A stretch of 64,000 nt of DNA from Prado023 sp963736425 (GTDB lineage: Bacteria > Actinomycetota > Actinomycetes > S36-B12 > CAIYMF01). Of this stretch, positions 11,915 through 20,602 are shown piece after piece. The stretch lies in the NCBI GenBank assembly GCA_963736425.1, contig CAVTOX010000005.1, forward strand, positions 62,001 to 126,000, given 5' to 3'. Both the position numbers and the translations under genes were made by a program. The first letter of the stretch is position 1. The number at the start of each line of letters is the position of its first letter. Below the pieces are notes generated by a model. The model saw only the letters and a program-made list of their open reading frames with translations. It was not told the DNA's origin and searched no databases.

Positions 11915-12437
11915 TCAGGCGGCCTCGCCCGCAGCCGTCCCACCCATCGCACCGCCGACCTCGACGCCGTCCCCGAGCCCCCGGCCGGCCTCCACCCTCG
12001 GGAGCCTCCGACGCCCCCTCCACCGGCCCCTCCACCGGTCCGGTCTGCGGCCCGATCGGGGCGCGCTGGAACTGCGCACGGCAGCGGGTGAGGTCCAGCC
12101 CGAAGCTGACCGCCTCCAGGTCGGTGAACGTGACGGCCATCGTGGCGCCCGGGGCGCCGGCGACCTCACGATCGACGGTGCGCTGGCGAACCTTGCCGTG
12201 CACCAGGACCGGGTGACCCTTCGCCAGCGACTTCGCCGCATTCTCAGCAGCCCGGCGCCACGCGGTCACGTTCCAGTAGGTGGTGTCGCCGTCGAGCCAC
12301 TGGCCGCTGGCACGGTCGTAGCGCTTGACGGTCGAGGCCACACGGAACCTCGCCAGGGCATCGCCCCGGGCGGTCACCCGGAAGTCGACGTCGGACACCA
12401 GGTTGCCCGACACCGTCATCATCGTCTCGTTCATCAT
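11915..12437 (-). CDS. ssb: Single-stranded DNA-binding protein (SSB paralogue), probable C-terminal frameshift
   Basis: An OB-fold SSB. The start MNETMMTVSGNLVSDVDFRV and the segment WLDGDTTYWNVTAWRRAAEN are typical of the actinobacterial second SSB, with QRTVDREVAG and TFTDLEAVSFGLDLTRC completing the fold to about residue 115. In the frame as given, the tail becomes Arg/Cys-rich and runs to 11844; moving by one base near 11991 instead gives EAGRGLGDGVEVGGAMGG and a stop at 11915, which looks native. The interval given assumes that. No acidic DDxPF tip is seen in either frame, so it may not recruit SSB partners. ATG 12437 sits directly behind a GGGGGG run; ATG 12434 or 12422 are alternatives. 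Confidence 0.85.
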
Positions 12438-12537
12438 CCCCCCGATCGGTGGACGCCCCCCGGCGCCGCACCACGCACACTGCCCGCCCCCGGCCATGTG
12501 CGCCAGCCCCGGGGACCACATCTGTGGACGGGCGATC

Positions 12538-13284
12538 TCAGGTTGTCAGCGGCCACGCGATGGTGATCGCCGAGGCCAGCCCATGCGCGAGCAGGTTCGT
12601 TGCCAACTGGCGCTCGACATCGTCGCGGTCGAAGCGCCGGGTGCGCAGGCTCCGGTGCACCCACCGCGACTCGCGGCAGCGTCCCAGCACGTGCTCACCG
12701 GACAGCATCCGAGCCTTGACCTGGGACAGGCCGCCCTCGTTGGCCTCGGGATGCCGTCGGTATGCCGAGGTCGAGGCCGCGGCCTCCAGGATCGCAGCAC
12801 CCAGGATCTCGCGGGCTCGCGCCGGGGCCTCAGGGTGCACCTGGGCCCCACCGTGCAGCAGCCGCCGCTGCTCGTCGGCCGGCAGTGGATGCAGCTCAGC
12901 GGCGACGAAGGAGACGACCTGCGGCCACCGGCCACTGACCCAGGTCGCGCCCACGCAGGCCTCGACCATGTCGGCCATGCGGTGCTCCGACGGACTCCAG
13001 TCGAGCCAGTCACCCAGGTCGATCGCACGGGCGAGCTCCCCGAGGTGGGCATCGGTGGTGAACTTGTCAGCACGCCCTGCGCAGTGGGTGCAGCTGGGGC
13101 CGGCCATCACCGAGTGCGCGTGCAGCACCACCTCCAGGATCGAGTCCCCGATGAACTCGAGTCGCTGGAACTCCTGTCCGCGGCATGTCCGGATCGCCTC
13201 CATCGCACCGGGGGTCAGTGCGCCGAGACGGGCCGCCACAGCTGCCCGTTGGATCGCCTCCAGGGAAGGGTCGCGCCGTCCCAT
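12538..13284 (-). CDS. Divergent stand-alone RNase III-like endonuclease domain protein
   Basis: A protein of 248 residues with an RNase III fold but no double-stranded RNA-binding domain. The signature QRLEFIGDSIL (about 40-50) aligns with the RNase III box and supplies Glu43 and Asp47. The partner motif MADMVEACVGATWV (about 103-116) supplies Asp105 and Glu108, so all four metal-binding acids are present. Between them, LGELARAIDLGDWLDW matches the expected helix. A Cys-x-x-Cys pair (C65, C68) lies in the normally plain linker and could bind zinc. The second half, including QVKARMLSGEHVLGR, is unfamiliar. ATG 13284 is used; a GTG at 13323 is possible. It lies upstream of ssb and ettA on the same strand. 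The role is unknown; rRNA, tRNA or small-RNA processing is the natural guess. Confidence 0.7.
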   Translation of the reverse strand: MGRRDPSLEAIQRAAVAARLGALTPGAMEAIRTCRGQEFQRLEFIGDSILEVVLHAHSVMAGPSCTHCAGRADKFTTDAHLGELARAIDLGDWLDWSPSEHRMADMVEACVGATWVSGRWPQVVSFVAAELHPLPADEQRRLLHGGAQVHPEAPARAREILGAAILEAAASTSAYRRHPEANEGGLSQVKARMLSGEHVLGRCRESRWVHRSLRTRRFDRDDVERQLATNLLAHGLASAITIAWPLTT

Positions 13285-13389
13285 GTCTCCCGACGACGGG
13301 TGAGGTGGCTCAGCGGCGCGCACACACGCGATTCTGCCCTCCCGGGCGCGCAGGGTCGCGCCGTCGACACGCGCCCCCGAGCGGGCGGC

Positions 13390-14280
13390 TCAGCCTGTGA
13401 CGAACCCCGCCACCAGCGCCCGCACCGGCTCCTCGCCGGCCTGCCCCGGCGCCACCGGGAACAGCCCGAACTCAACCCCGTCGCGGGCTCCGGCTCGCGA
13501 GCAGAGGATCGGCGTCGACGGCAGCACGACCGGTCGGCGGAAGGCGATCTCGAGCCGGCGCCCGGACACGGCCTCGTCGACACCGAGCTCAGCCGCCGTG
13601 CGACCTGTTGTCCACCACCCATGGGCGATCGCCTTCGGGAACCCGAACGCGCGCGCGGACACTGCGTGCATGTGGATGGGGTTGACATCGCCGGACACGC
13701 GGCCGAACGCCCGCCCCGTCCCCTCCGCCACCGGGATCGCCACCTCGGCCTCCCACGGGCCCGAGGAGTCGATCTGCGGAACACCGGACTCCTCGGCACC
13801 GCTTGCCGAGCGGCTGCGGGACAGGTACATCGACCGGGACCGCCAGCACAGCCGGCCGTCCACGCTGACCTCGCCGGAGACCTCGAACTCGAGCCCCGAA
13901 CGCACGTGCCGACCTTGGGACACCTCGGCCCGAACGTCCCACGGACCCGCGACCGAGAGCTCGCCGAGCACGTCGATCACCGTCCCCTGATGGACCAGCC
14001 CCAAGGCCTTCACCGGGAACGACCATTGGGACAGGAGGTCGATGTGCAGCGCCATGATGGGCAACTGGGGGAAGGCGATCGGCAGCTCGGCACCGGAACC
14101 CACCAGCGACCGGTACTCCGCCAGCTTCTCCCGATCCGGGCGCCAGCCCGTGACGGCGGACTGCGACTCCGGGAGGACGGTGGTGGCATTCGCCGACCGC
14201 TTCCAGGGAGCCACTGCGCGCACCAGGCTCAGCGGGTAGCGGGGAAGATCGGTGCGGGGAGACTCGTCGGGGCGACTCAT
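13390..14280 (-). CDS. MaoC-family hotdog dehydratase/hydratase
   Basis: A 296-residue double-hotdog protein. The MaoC/R-hydratase motif RVSGDVNPIHMHAVSARAFGFPKAIAHG carries the catalytic Asp and His (GDVNPIH) in the C-terminal half; the N-terminal half (PIAFPQLPIMALHIDLL, EFEVSGEVSVDGRLCWRS) resembles the degenerate first hotdog of eukaryote-type MaoC proteins. It probably hydrates or dehydrates an enoyl or 3-hydroxyacyl thioester in fatty acid metabolism. ATG 14280 sits 5 bases behind AAAGGG. It is 3 kb upstream of the lipid synthase locus on the opposite strand, so a link to that pathway is possible but not shown. It diverges from the DUF2505 gene. Confidence 0.85.
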   Translation of the reverse strand: MSRPDESPRTDLPRYPLSLVRAVAPWKRSANATTVLPESQSAVTGWRPDREKLAEYRSLVGSGAELPIAFPQLPIMALHIDLLSQWSFPVKALGLVHQGTVIDVLGELSVAGPWDVRAEVSQGRHVRSGLEFEVSGEVSVDGRLCWRSRSMYLSRSRSASGAEESGVPQIDSSGPWEAEVAIPVAEGTGRAFGRVSGDVNPIHMHAVSARAFGFPKAIAHGWWTTGRTAAELGVDEAVSGRRLEIAFRRPVVLPSTPILCSRAGARDGVEFGLFPVAPGQAGEEPVRALVAGFVTG

Positions 14281-14407
14281 CACGACCCTTTCGTGGCTGG
14301 TCGGCGGGCACTGGCCGGGAGCCCGACGCTAGCCCGGCGGCGAGGTCCATGCAGCCCCAGAGCCTCCGGGGTGAGCCGCAACGGGCCGGACCCGCAACAA
14401 TGGCCCC

Positions 14408-14905
14408 ATGGACCACAGCTTCGACCTGACCATCCCGGCCGCCGACGTCCTTGCCGACGTGACCACCGAGGACTTCCTGCACGCCTTCGCCACCGAGGTG
14501 GGTGTGGAGGTCGACTCGCTGACGTGCGACACCTCCGGCGAACGTGCTGTGGCCACCATGGAGTGGCGGTTCTCCACGTCCAAGCCCGGCATTCCCGAGC
14601 TGGCGCAGAAGTTGCTTCCCGGCGAGGTTCGACTGTCGTGGGCCCAGGAATGGCTCCCCCTGACTGACCAGGGCGCCGAGGGAACGCTCGAGGTGCACCT
14701 GCTGGGCTCGCCCAAGGCCACCTCGATGGGCGTCTCCCAGCTGCTGGTCGTCGAAGGCGGCTCGACCCTGGTGACCTCCACCACCACGAAGGCGTCGCTG
14801 CCCTTCCCGATCGCGGGCAAGGTCCAGTCGATGATCGACAAGGACCTCGTCGGCTGGATCCTGTCGGTGCAGGCCAGAGTCCTCACCCGCCGCCACGCGG
14901 AGTAG
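14408..14905 (+). CDS. DUF2505 family protein
   Basis: A 165-residue soluble protein matching the actinobacterial DUF2505 family, a START/polyketide-cyclase-like fold of unknown function. The characteristic parts are DVTTEDFLHAFATEVGVEV near the start, MEWRFSTSKPGIPELAQKLL, and the C-terminal helix VQSMIDKDLVGWILSVQARVL. The length is usual for the family. No signal peptide or membrane segment. Monocistronic between the divergent MaoC gene and the Abhydrolase_9 gene. A hydrophobic ligand is likely from the fold, but nothing shows which. Confidence 0.85.
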   Translation: MDHSFDLTIPAADVLADVTTEDFLHAFATEVGVEVDSLTCDTSGERAVATMEWRFSTSKPGIPELAQKLLPGEVRLSWAQEWLPLTDQGAEGTLEVHLLGSPKATSMGVSQLLVVEGGSTLVTSTTTKASLPFPIAGKVQSMIDKDLVGWILSVQARVLTRRHAE

Positions 14906-14979
14906 CCCCGGGGCCGACGCGCCGACCGCCCAGCCCTCCGTCACCGCCCTGCGGTCGGCACTTCGGGCAGACTGCCCCC

Positions 14980-17016
14980 ATGGCTCCTCGATCGGGGCGG
15001 CGGTACCTGGCGCTGCGCACCGGCGTGACCGCTGCTGCCGCCGTCACGTCCAACACGTTCGCCCGCGGCCTGCTGCCCCGCACGACGACAGATCAGGCGA
15101 TGGCGACCGGCGTGACTGCCGCGATCGGCCTCGGGGTCGGCACCCTGGCCGTGTCGGCAGTCGAAGCCACAGCCGAGGTGGTCGCGACCTCCCGCGGGCG
15201 GGGCGACCCGGAGAACACCACCCTCATCGCGGCCGCGATCGTCGCTGGTGCCGGGTTCGCCGGCGCACGGCTCCTGCCCAACACGAGCACCACCCCACTG
15301 CCCGTTGCCACCGGCAACTCCGTGGCCCGCCTGCTCGGTGGTGGCGCCGCCGCTGCCGCCCTCGTGATCACCTCCGACAAGGCGACCCGACAACTCGTGG
15401 GGCCGGTGGCCCCTGCCATCGGGATGGTCACTGCGGCCGCCATCGGCGGGACCATCTCCGCGATCCGCGTCAATGCCCGCGATCGTCGCGCCCTGGCTGT
15501 CGGCGAGACCGGTGACCGCCACCAGATCCAGCGGCCCACGACCGCCGCGGGGATGGCCAGGTCCGCGGCGCTGGGAGGTTCTGTCGGCGCTGGGCTGATG
15601 GTCCTGGCCGGTACGGAGTACGCACTGGCCGAGGGCTCGACGGCGCTGGTCAGTCGCGCGCTGGGTCGCAGCGACAACAGGGTCACCCCGCTCGTCGGCC
15701 ACTCGATCGCCGCAGCACTCATGGTGCCCGCCGGGTTCGCCGCCCTTGACCGGCTGCGTCGACGGATCCAGCACGCCGACGACGTGGTCGAGGCCGCCTA
15801 CCCGGACGCCCCCACGAGCCGGTCGGTCACCGCGGGTCCCGCGAGCCTGATCGCCTTCGACGACATCGGCAAGGAGGGCCGGCGGTTCGTCCTGATGACA
15901 CTCGCTGCCGACGAGATCGCCGATGTCATGGGCGAACCGGCCGTCGACCCGATCCGGGCGGTCGCCGGCTTCGAGAGTGCGCGGACCCCCGAGACGCGCG
16001 CCGACCTGGCCCTCGCCGAGCTCGACGCCCTGGGCGCCTACGAGAAGTCGGTCATCGTCGTCGCGGCCCCCACCGGCGTGGGCTACGTCAACTACTCGTT
16101 CGCGGAGGCCCTCGAGTACCTGACTCGAGGGGACTGCGCCATCGTGGTGCCGCAGTACGCCCTCGTGCCCAGCGCGTTGGCCCTGAACCAGACCGACGCC
16201 GGCGTGCAGATGCAGACGCTGATCCTGCAGGGGATCCGTGACCGGATCGCCGCCATGGCCGAGGGCAGCCGGCCCCGCCTGCTCCAGTTCGGCGAGAGCC
16301 TCGGGGCCCAGGTGGCTCTCGATGTGGCCGCCGAGGGCACGGCGGTCTTCGATGTCCTCGGGCTGGAACGTGGCCTCTACCTGGGAACACCATTCCGGAC
16401 AGAGCTGTGGGACCGATGGTTCGCCGAGCCCTCGAGCGCCGACCCGTCGGGCATCCTGGGCAAGGTGGCCCGGGCCGACGAGATCCCTGCCCTGCCCGCG
16501 TCGGTGCGCCACGTGCAGGTGATCCATCACGACGATCCGATCAACATGTTCGCCTACGACGCTGTCGTGCGGACGCCCTGGTGGATGGGTCCCCCGGAGA
16601 CCCGGCCACCGAAGGTCCCCCGGGAGACGTCGTTCCGGCCGATCACGACGTTCGTCATCACGCTGGTCGACCTCAAGAACGGGATGAACTCGAAGCCGGG
16701 CGACTTCGTGCGCCTGGGCCACGACTACCGGATCGAGCTGTGCGACGCGATCCGCCACACGTATCAACTCCCCGCCAGCCGGGAGCAGGTCGAGCGGATC
16801 GAGCTGGCCCTGCGCGAGCGCGAGCGGGAGTGGGCCACCCGGAGGATGGTCGCCAACAAGTTCGCCTCCGCGCGGGCGTCGGTGCTGGGTCAGCTGCAGA
16901 AGTGGGGCGTCGACCCGAAGACCGTCGACATCGATGACGAGTCGACCTCGAAGCTGGTGCGCGGGGACCTCTCGGGGATCGTGAGCGGCCTCGGCACGTC
17001 AGGATCAGCCAGCTAG
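14980..17016 (+). CDS. Membrane-anchored alpha/beta-hydrolase (Abhydrolase_9)
   Basis: A 678-residue protein. The N-terminal half is strongly Ala/Val/Gly-rich with several membrane helices (about residues 10-260), matching the Abhydrolase_9 N-terminal domain. The C-terminal half is the catalytic-like domain, with LLQFGESLGAQVALDV holding the nucleophile-elbow Ser and VIHHDDPINMFAYD followed by WWMGPPETRP, all typical of the family. The C-terminus is charged and helical (REQVERIELALREREREW). The family is widespread in actinobacteria, lies in the cytoplasmic membrane, and its substrate is unknown; lipase or esterase activity is the usual inference. The next gene is 288 bases downstream. Confidence 0.85.
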   Translation: MAPRSGRRYLALRTGVTAAAAVTSNTFARGLLPRTTTDQAMATGVTAAIGLGVGTLAVSAVEATAEVVATSRGRGDPENTTLIAAAIVAGAGFAGARLLPNTSTTPLPVATGNSVARLLGGGAAAAALVITSDKATRQLVGPVAPAIGMVTAAAIGGTISAIRVNARDRRALAVGETGDRHQIQRPTTAAGMARSAALGGSVGAGLMVLAGTEYALAEGSTALVSRALGRSDNRVTPLVGHSIAAALMVPAGFAALDRLRRRIQHADDVVEAAYPDAPTSRSVTAGPASLIAFDDIGKEGRRFVLMTLAADEIADVMGEPAVDPIRAVAGFESARTPETRADLALAELDALGAYEKSVIVVAAPTGVGYVNYSFAEALEYLTRGDCAIVVPQYALVPSALALNQTDAGVQMQTLILQGIRDRIAAMAEGSRPRLLQFGESLGAQVALDVAAEGTAVFDVLGLERGLYLGTPFRTELWDRWFAEPSSADPSGILGKVARADEIPALPASVRHVQVIHHDDPINMFAYDAVVRTPWWMGPPETRPPKVPRETSFRPITTFVITLVDLKNGMNSKPGDFVRLGHDYRIELCDAIRHTYQLPASREQVERIELALREREREWATRRMVANKFASARASVLGQLQKWGVDPKTVDIDDESTSKLVRGDLSGIVSGLGTSGSAS

Positions 17017-17257
17017 TCAGTACGGACCCTGCTCCCCGGGATCCGATGCCTCGTATGTGACCAAGATCACACCTCGGCCCTCGAGGTCGCCACCAGCAGG
17101 CCAGGGAACCACCTGGGCGCCGTCAGAGCGGCCACCGCATCGGCCATCCGGCCCGGCCCGGCAGCGCCCCGATTCCCACCCGCACGACTCACGCCGCGCG
17201 CCCCGGCGCGCCCTGCACCCACGGTCGGACCCTCAGCCGCTGGCGTACCTACGCGAA

Positions 17258-17268
17258 CGTAAGTTACG
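17258..17268. promoter_or_regulatory. Palindromic site upstream of the lipid locus
   Basis: CGTAA-G-TTACG is an 11-bp inverted repeat 36 bases before the ATG at 17305, in a 288-base gap that is otherwise unremarkable. Related CGTA and TACG steps flank it on both sides. TetR-type regulators of lipid genes bind sites of this shape, so it may be the operator of the locus; this is inference. Confidence 0.35.
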
Positions 17269-17304
17269 GTGGCGTAGCCAAGCAGCTACGACGCAGGTGG
17301 TGCC

Positions 17305-18756
17305 ATGAACGACCAGGACGTGCTCCCGACCATCATCCAGGGTGGGATGGGGGTGGCCGTCTCCGGATGGGAGCTGGCCCGCGCCGTCTGCCAGACCGGC
17401 GAGCTGGGCGTCGTCTCCGGCACCGCACTGGACATCGTGTGCGCCCGGCGCCTGCAGACCGGCGACCCCGGTGGCCACATGCGCAAGGCGCTGGCGGCCT
17501 TCCCGATCCCAGCGATGGCGCTGCGGGTGATGAAGCAGTACTACATCCACGGCGGCAAGGCTCCCGACGAGGCGTTCAAGGCCGTCCCACGGTTCACGGT
17601 CACGCCACCGGTCGCGCTCCAGGAGCTGGCCGTCGTGAGCACCTTCTGCGAGGTCTGGCTGGCCAAGCAGGAGCACTCGGGACCGGTCGGGATCAACTTC
17701 CTGCGCAAGATCGAGATCCCCCTGCCCTTCGGCCTCCTCGGGGCCATGCTGGCCGGGGTCGACTACGTGCTGATCGGCGCGGGCAACCCCGCCGAGATCC
17801 CCGCTCTGATCCGGGCGCTGTCCCGGGGCGAGGACGTCGATTTCGGCATCCGCGCCCAGGGCCTGCGCTCCGACGATGCACCGGTGTCCGTGCGCTGCAG
17901 CCCGACCGAGCTTCTCGGTGAGGCCGGTCGTGACCTGGCCGTACCCCGGTTCCTGGCCATCATCGCGTCGCTGGACCTCGCTGCCGGCCTCGCCGGCGAC
18001 CCCTCGACTCGCCCCTTCGGGTTCATCGTCGAGGGCCCGAGCGCCGGAGGGCACAACGCGCCGCCCCGCGGACCGCGACGGGTCGACGAGCTCGGCCAAC
18101 CGGTCTACGACGACCGCGACACCCCCGACCTCGCCGGGATCGCGGCCCTCGGAATGCCGTTCTGGATGGCCGGCGCCTACGGCACCCCCGAGGGACTGGC
18201 CCAGGCGCGAGCGACTGGGGCGCAGGGCATCCAGGTCGGCACCGTGTTCGCCTACAGCCAGGAGTCCGGCCTCGCCGACTCGCTCAAGCGCCAGGTCCTC
18301 GCTGAGGTCCTTGCCGGCACCCTGGACGTCCGCAGCGACTGGCGCGCCTCCCCGACGGGCTTCCCGTTCCAGGTCATCCAGCTCCAGGGCACGGTCAGCG
18401 ATCCCGAGATTGCCGCCGGGCGCAAGGCCGTGTGCGACCTCGGCGCCCTGCGGACCCCCTACAAGAAGGCCAACGGCGACATCGACTACCGCTGCCCGGC
18501 TGAGCCCCTGGCGATGTACACCCGCAAGGGTGGGCGGCCCCAGAACACCGAGGGTCGGCGCTGCCTGTGCAACGCCCTGCTCGCCGCGGCGGACCTCCCC
18601 CAGCAACGCCCCGACGGATCGACGGAGCCGTCGATCGTGACCTCCGGGCATGATTTCCGGGCGGTGCTCGCCCTGGCGTCGAACGGATCCGGCGGCGGGC
18701 CGTACTCCGCGCGCAAGGTCGTGGACTACCTGCTTGCCGGACTTGCCCCGGTCTGA
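17305..18756 (+). CDS. Nitronate monooxygenase-like FMN oxidoreductase, possible trans-acting enoyl reductase
   Basis: A 483-residue FMN TIM-barrel protein of the nitronate monooxygenase / PfaD superfamily. Visible: IIQGGMGVAVSGWELA at the N-terminus, GELGVVSGTALDIV, GPVGINFLRK, the active-site segment VEGPSAGGHNAPPRG and the FMN phosphate-binding stretch ARATGAQGIQVGTVFAY. The C-terminus has several cysteines (YRCPAEPL, GRRCLCNALL). In polyunsaturated fatty acid synthases the enoyl reductase is a free-standing member of this superfamily (PfaD), so its position ahead of a Pfa-like synthase suggests the same role. An ordinary nitronate monooxygenase cannot be excluded. The ATG follows CAGGTGG. 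Confidence 0.85.
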   Translation: MNDQDVLPTIIQGGMGVAVSGWELARAVCQTGELGVVSGTALDIVCARRLQTGDPGGHMRKALAAFPIPAMALRVMKQYYIHGGKAPDEAFKAVPRFTVTPPVALQELAVVSTFCEVWLAKQEHSGPVGINFLRKIEIPLPFGLLGAMLAGVDYVLIGAGNPAEIPALIRALSRGEDVDFGIRAQGLRSDDAPVSVRCSPTELLGEAGRDLAVPRFLAIIASLDLAAGLAGDPSTRPFGFIVEGPSAGGHNAPPRGPRRVDELGQPVYDDRDTPDLAGIAALGMPFWMAGAYGTPEGLAQARATGAQGIQVGTVFAYSQESGLADSLKRQVLAEVLAGTLDVRSDWRASPTGFPFQVIQLQGTVSDPEIAAGRKAVCDLGALRTPYKKANGDIDYRCPAEPLAMYTRKGGRPQNTEGRRCLCNALLAAADLPQQRPDGSTEPSIVTSGHDFRAVLALASNGSGGGPYSARKVVDYLLAGLAPV

Positions 18757-18903
18757 TCGCGCGTGGGCCGACCGCAGGTCGAACGCCCCGGGACCGATAC
18801 CCGCCGGTAACAGTCCTAGGTCCCGCCAACGAGGTCACTTCGACCGCCCATCGGGACCCACCGCGCACCTAGCCTGAGCGGGAGCCCGCGTAGGAGGAAA
18901 CGA

Positions 18904-20568
18904 ATGAACACTGACCAGGGGTTGGACGCCGAGACGCTCGGCCTGATGTTGGACGGCCTGAAGGAGTACCTCGAGGACGCACTGCCGCTCGATCGCCAGC
19001 TGGATCTGGATCACGAGGACATCTGCCCCGAGGACACGGTGCGCGCAATGTCGACCGACCTGGGCATCCAGCTCGTGTTCGTCCCCGAGGCATACGGAGG
19101 CATGGGCGGGGGCGCCTTCGACTCCTACCTGCTCTGCGAGGTCATGGCACGCAAGGACATCGGACTGGCCACCGCGATCTTCGCCACGTTCCTGGGCAGC
19201 GACCCGATCCTGGTCGGCGCCACCGAGGAGCAGAAGGAGAAGTGGCTGGGGGCCATCGCCGAGGACGGGGTCGTCTTCGCCTACGGGGCCACCGAGCCCG
19301 AGGCCGGGTCCGACCTGGGCGCCATGAAGACCAAGGCCGTCCCGATCGAGGTGGACGGCGAGATCACCGGCTACCGCATCAGCGGCGCGAAGCAGTGGAT
19401 CTCCAACGGCACCATCGCCGACTCCACCACGATCCTGGCGCTGGCCCCCGGCGGCCCGACATGGTTCGTCGTGGACAAGGGCACTGAGGGCTTCACCAGT
19501 GCCAAGCCCGAGGACAAGCACGGCATCCGGCTGTCGAACACGGCAGCGCTGTACCTGGACAACGTCGAGGTCCCGATCGAGAACATGGTCGGCGGGGTCG
19601 AGGGCAAGGGCCTCGTGCAGGCCCAGCAGGTCTTCGGCTACACCCGCGTGATGGTGGCTGCATTCGGACTCGGCGGCGGCTGGGAGGCCGTCGACCGCGC
19701 GATCGAGTACTCCAAGACGCGCATCTCCGGCGGGTCGCCCCTGGCCGAGAAGCAGGGCTACACCCACAAGCTGATCGTCCCCCACGTCACCCGGCTCGAG
19801 GCCGCGCGCGCCTTCATCGAGGAGACCTCGACGCGCATCGACGCCGGCGAGGGCCCCGACGGTGCGCTGAACACCGAGGGCGCGATCGCCAAGTACCTGG
19901 CCACGGAGTCCGGCAACCGCGCAGCTGAGGACGCCATCCAGGCCCTCGGCGGCTACGGCTTCACCCGCGAGTACGTGGTCGAGAAGATCAAGCGCGACGT
20001 GCGCATCACCACGATCTACGAGGGCACCTCGGAGATCCTCGAGATGACGATCGCCCGTGACCGCTGGCAGGAGCACCTGAAGTCCCGTGGCGGCTACTAC
20101 CTGACCGCCGCGCAGGAGATGAACGCCCTGCACGCCCGCAACCCGAAGGTCGGGGCCGACGTCTCCGCCCTGGGGTTCGAGGCGCTGGCCGGTGTGTTCG
20201 CGGCATGCCAGACCGGTCGGCTCACGCGCAACCAGCACGTGCTGTTCCGCCTCGGCGAGTTGGTGGCCAACGTGGAGTGCGCCGGCGCCCTGTGCCGCCG
20301 CGCGGCAGCCGCGGCCGACGGCACGCTGGCGGAGAAGGCCAACCGGCGCTTCGACGCCGACGCCCTGGCCATCATCGCCCGGGTCTTCGCCCGCGAGGCG
20401 GCGATGAAGGCCGGCGAGGAGGGCATGCGCTGGGTCATAGGCTCTGCCGACCCAAGCCTCGGACTGGCCGCCACGCTGCCGACCACCCTGCGGCTGGATG
20501 CCATCCGCGCCGCACAGGCCGGTCTCATCTCGGACATGACGGCCCTGTCCGACGTCCTCTACGCCTGA
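18904..20568 (+). CDS. Acyl-CoA dehydrogenase family protein
   Basis: A 554-residue flavoprotein of the acyl-CoA dehydrogenase superfamily. AYGATEPEAGSD and ISGAKQWISNG are the flavin/substrate-binding signatures; the catalytic Glu is in TTIYEGTSEILEM; QALGGYGFTREY is the conserved C-terminal helix region. About 150 extra residues follow the normal core, as in the larger bacterial members. AGGAGG lies 5 bases before the ATG. It ends 34 bases before the giant synthase and is probably cotranscribed. It may introduce or remove a double bond in the synthase product or supply a starter unit; no residue decides between them. Confidence 0.92.
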   Translation: MNTDQGLDAETLGLMLDGLKEYLEDALPLDRQLDLDHEDICPEDTVRAMSTDLGIQLVFVPEAYGGMGGGAFDSYLLCEVMARKDIGLATAIFATFLGSDPILVGATEEQKEKWLGAIAEDGVVFAYGATEPEAGSDLGAMKTKAVPIEVDGEITGYRISGAKQWISNGTIADSTTILALAPGGPTWFVVDKGTEGFTSAKPEDKHGIRLSNTAALYLDNVEVPIENMVGGVEGKGLVQAQQVFGYTRVMVAAFGLGGGWEAVDRAIEYSKTRISGGSPLAEKQGYTHKLIVPHVTRLEAARAFIEETSTRIDAGEGPDGALNTEGAIAKYLATESGNRAAEDAIQALGGYGFTREYVVEKIKRDVRITTIYEGTSEILEMTIARDRWQEHLKSRGGYYLTAAQEMNALHARNPKVGADVSALGFEALAGVFAACQTGRLTRNQHVLFRLGELVANVECAGALCRRAAAAADGTLAEKANRRFDADALAIIARVFAREAAMKAGEEGMRWVIGSADPSLGLAATLPTTLRLDAIRAAQAGLISDMTALSDVLYA

Positions 20569-20602
20569 CCCACCTCACGCGCCATACAGCAGGAGACACA
20601 CC

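Noticed and set aside
12325..14667. 780-residue plus-strand frame over the RNase III-like and MaoC genes
   Set aside because: Shadow frame with low-complexity Arg/Pro/His composition; the minus-strand proteins have family motifs.
18788..18801. GGGACCGATACCCG as another DosR-like box before the acyl-CoA dehydrogenase
   Set aside because: Only the left half fits the consensus; the right half is wrong at most positions.
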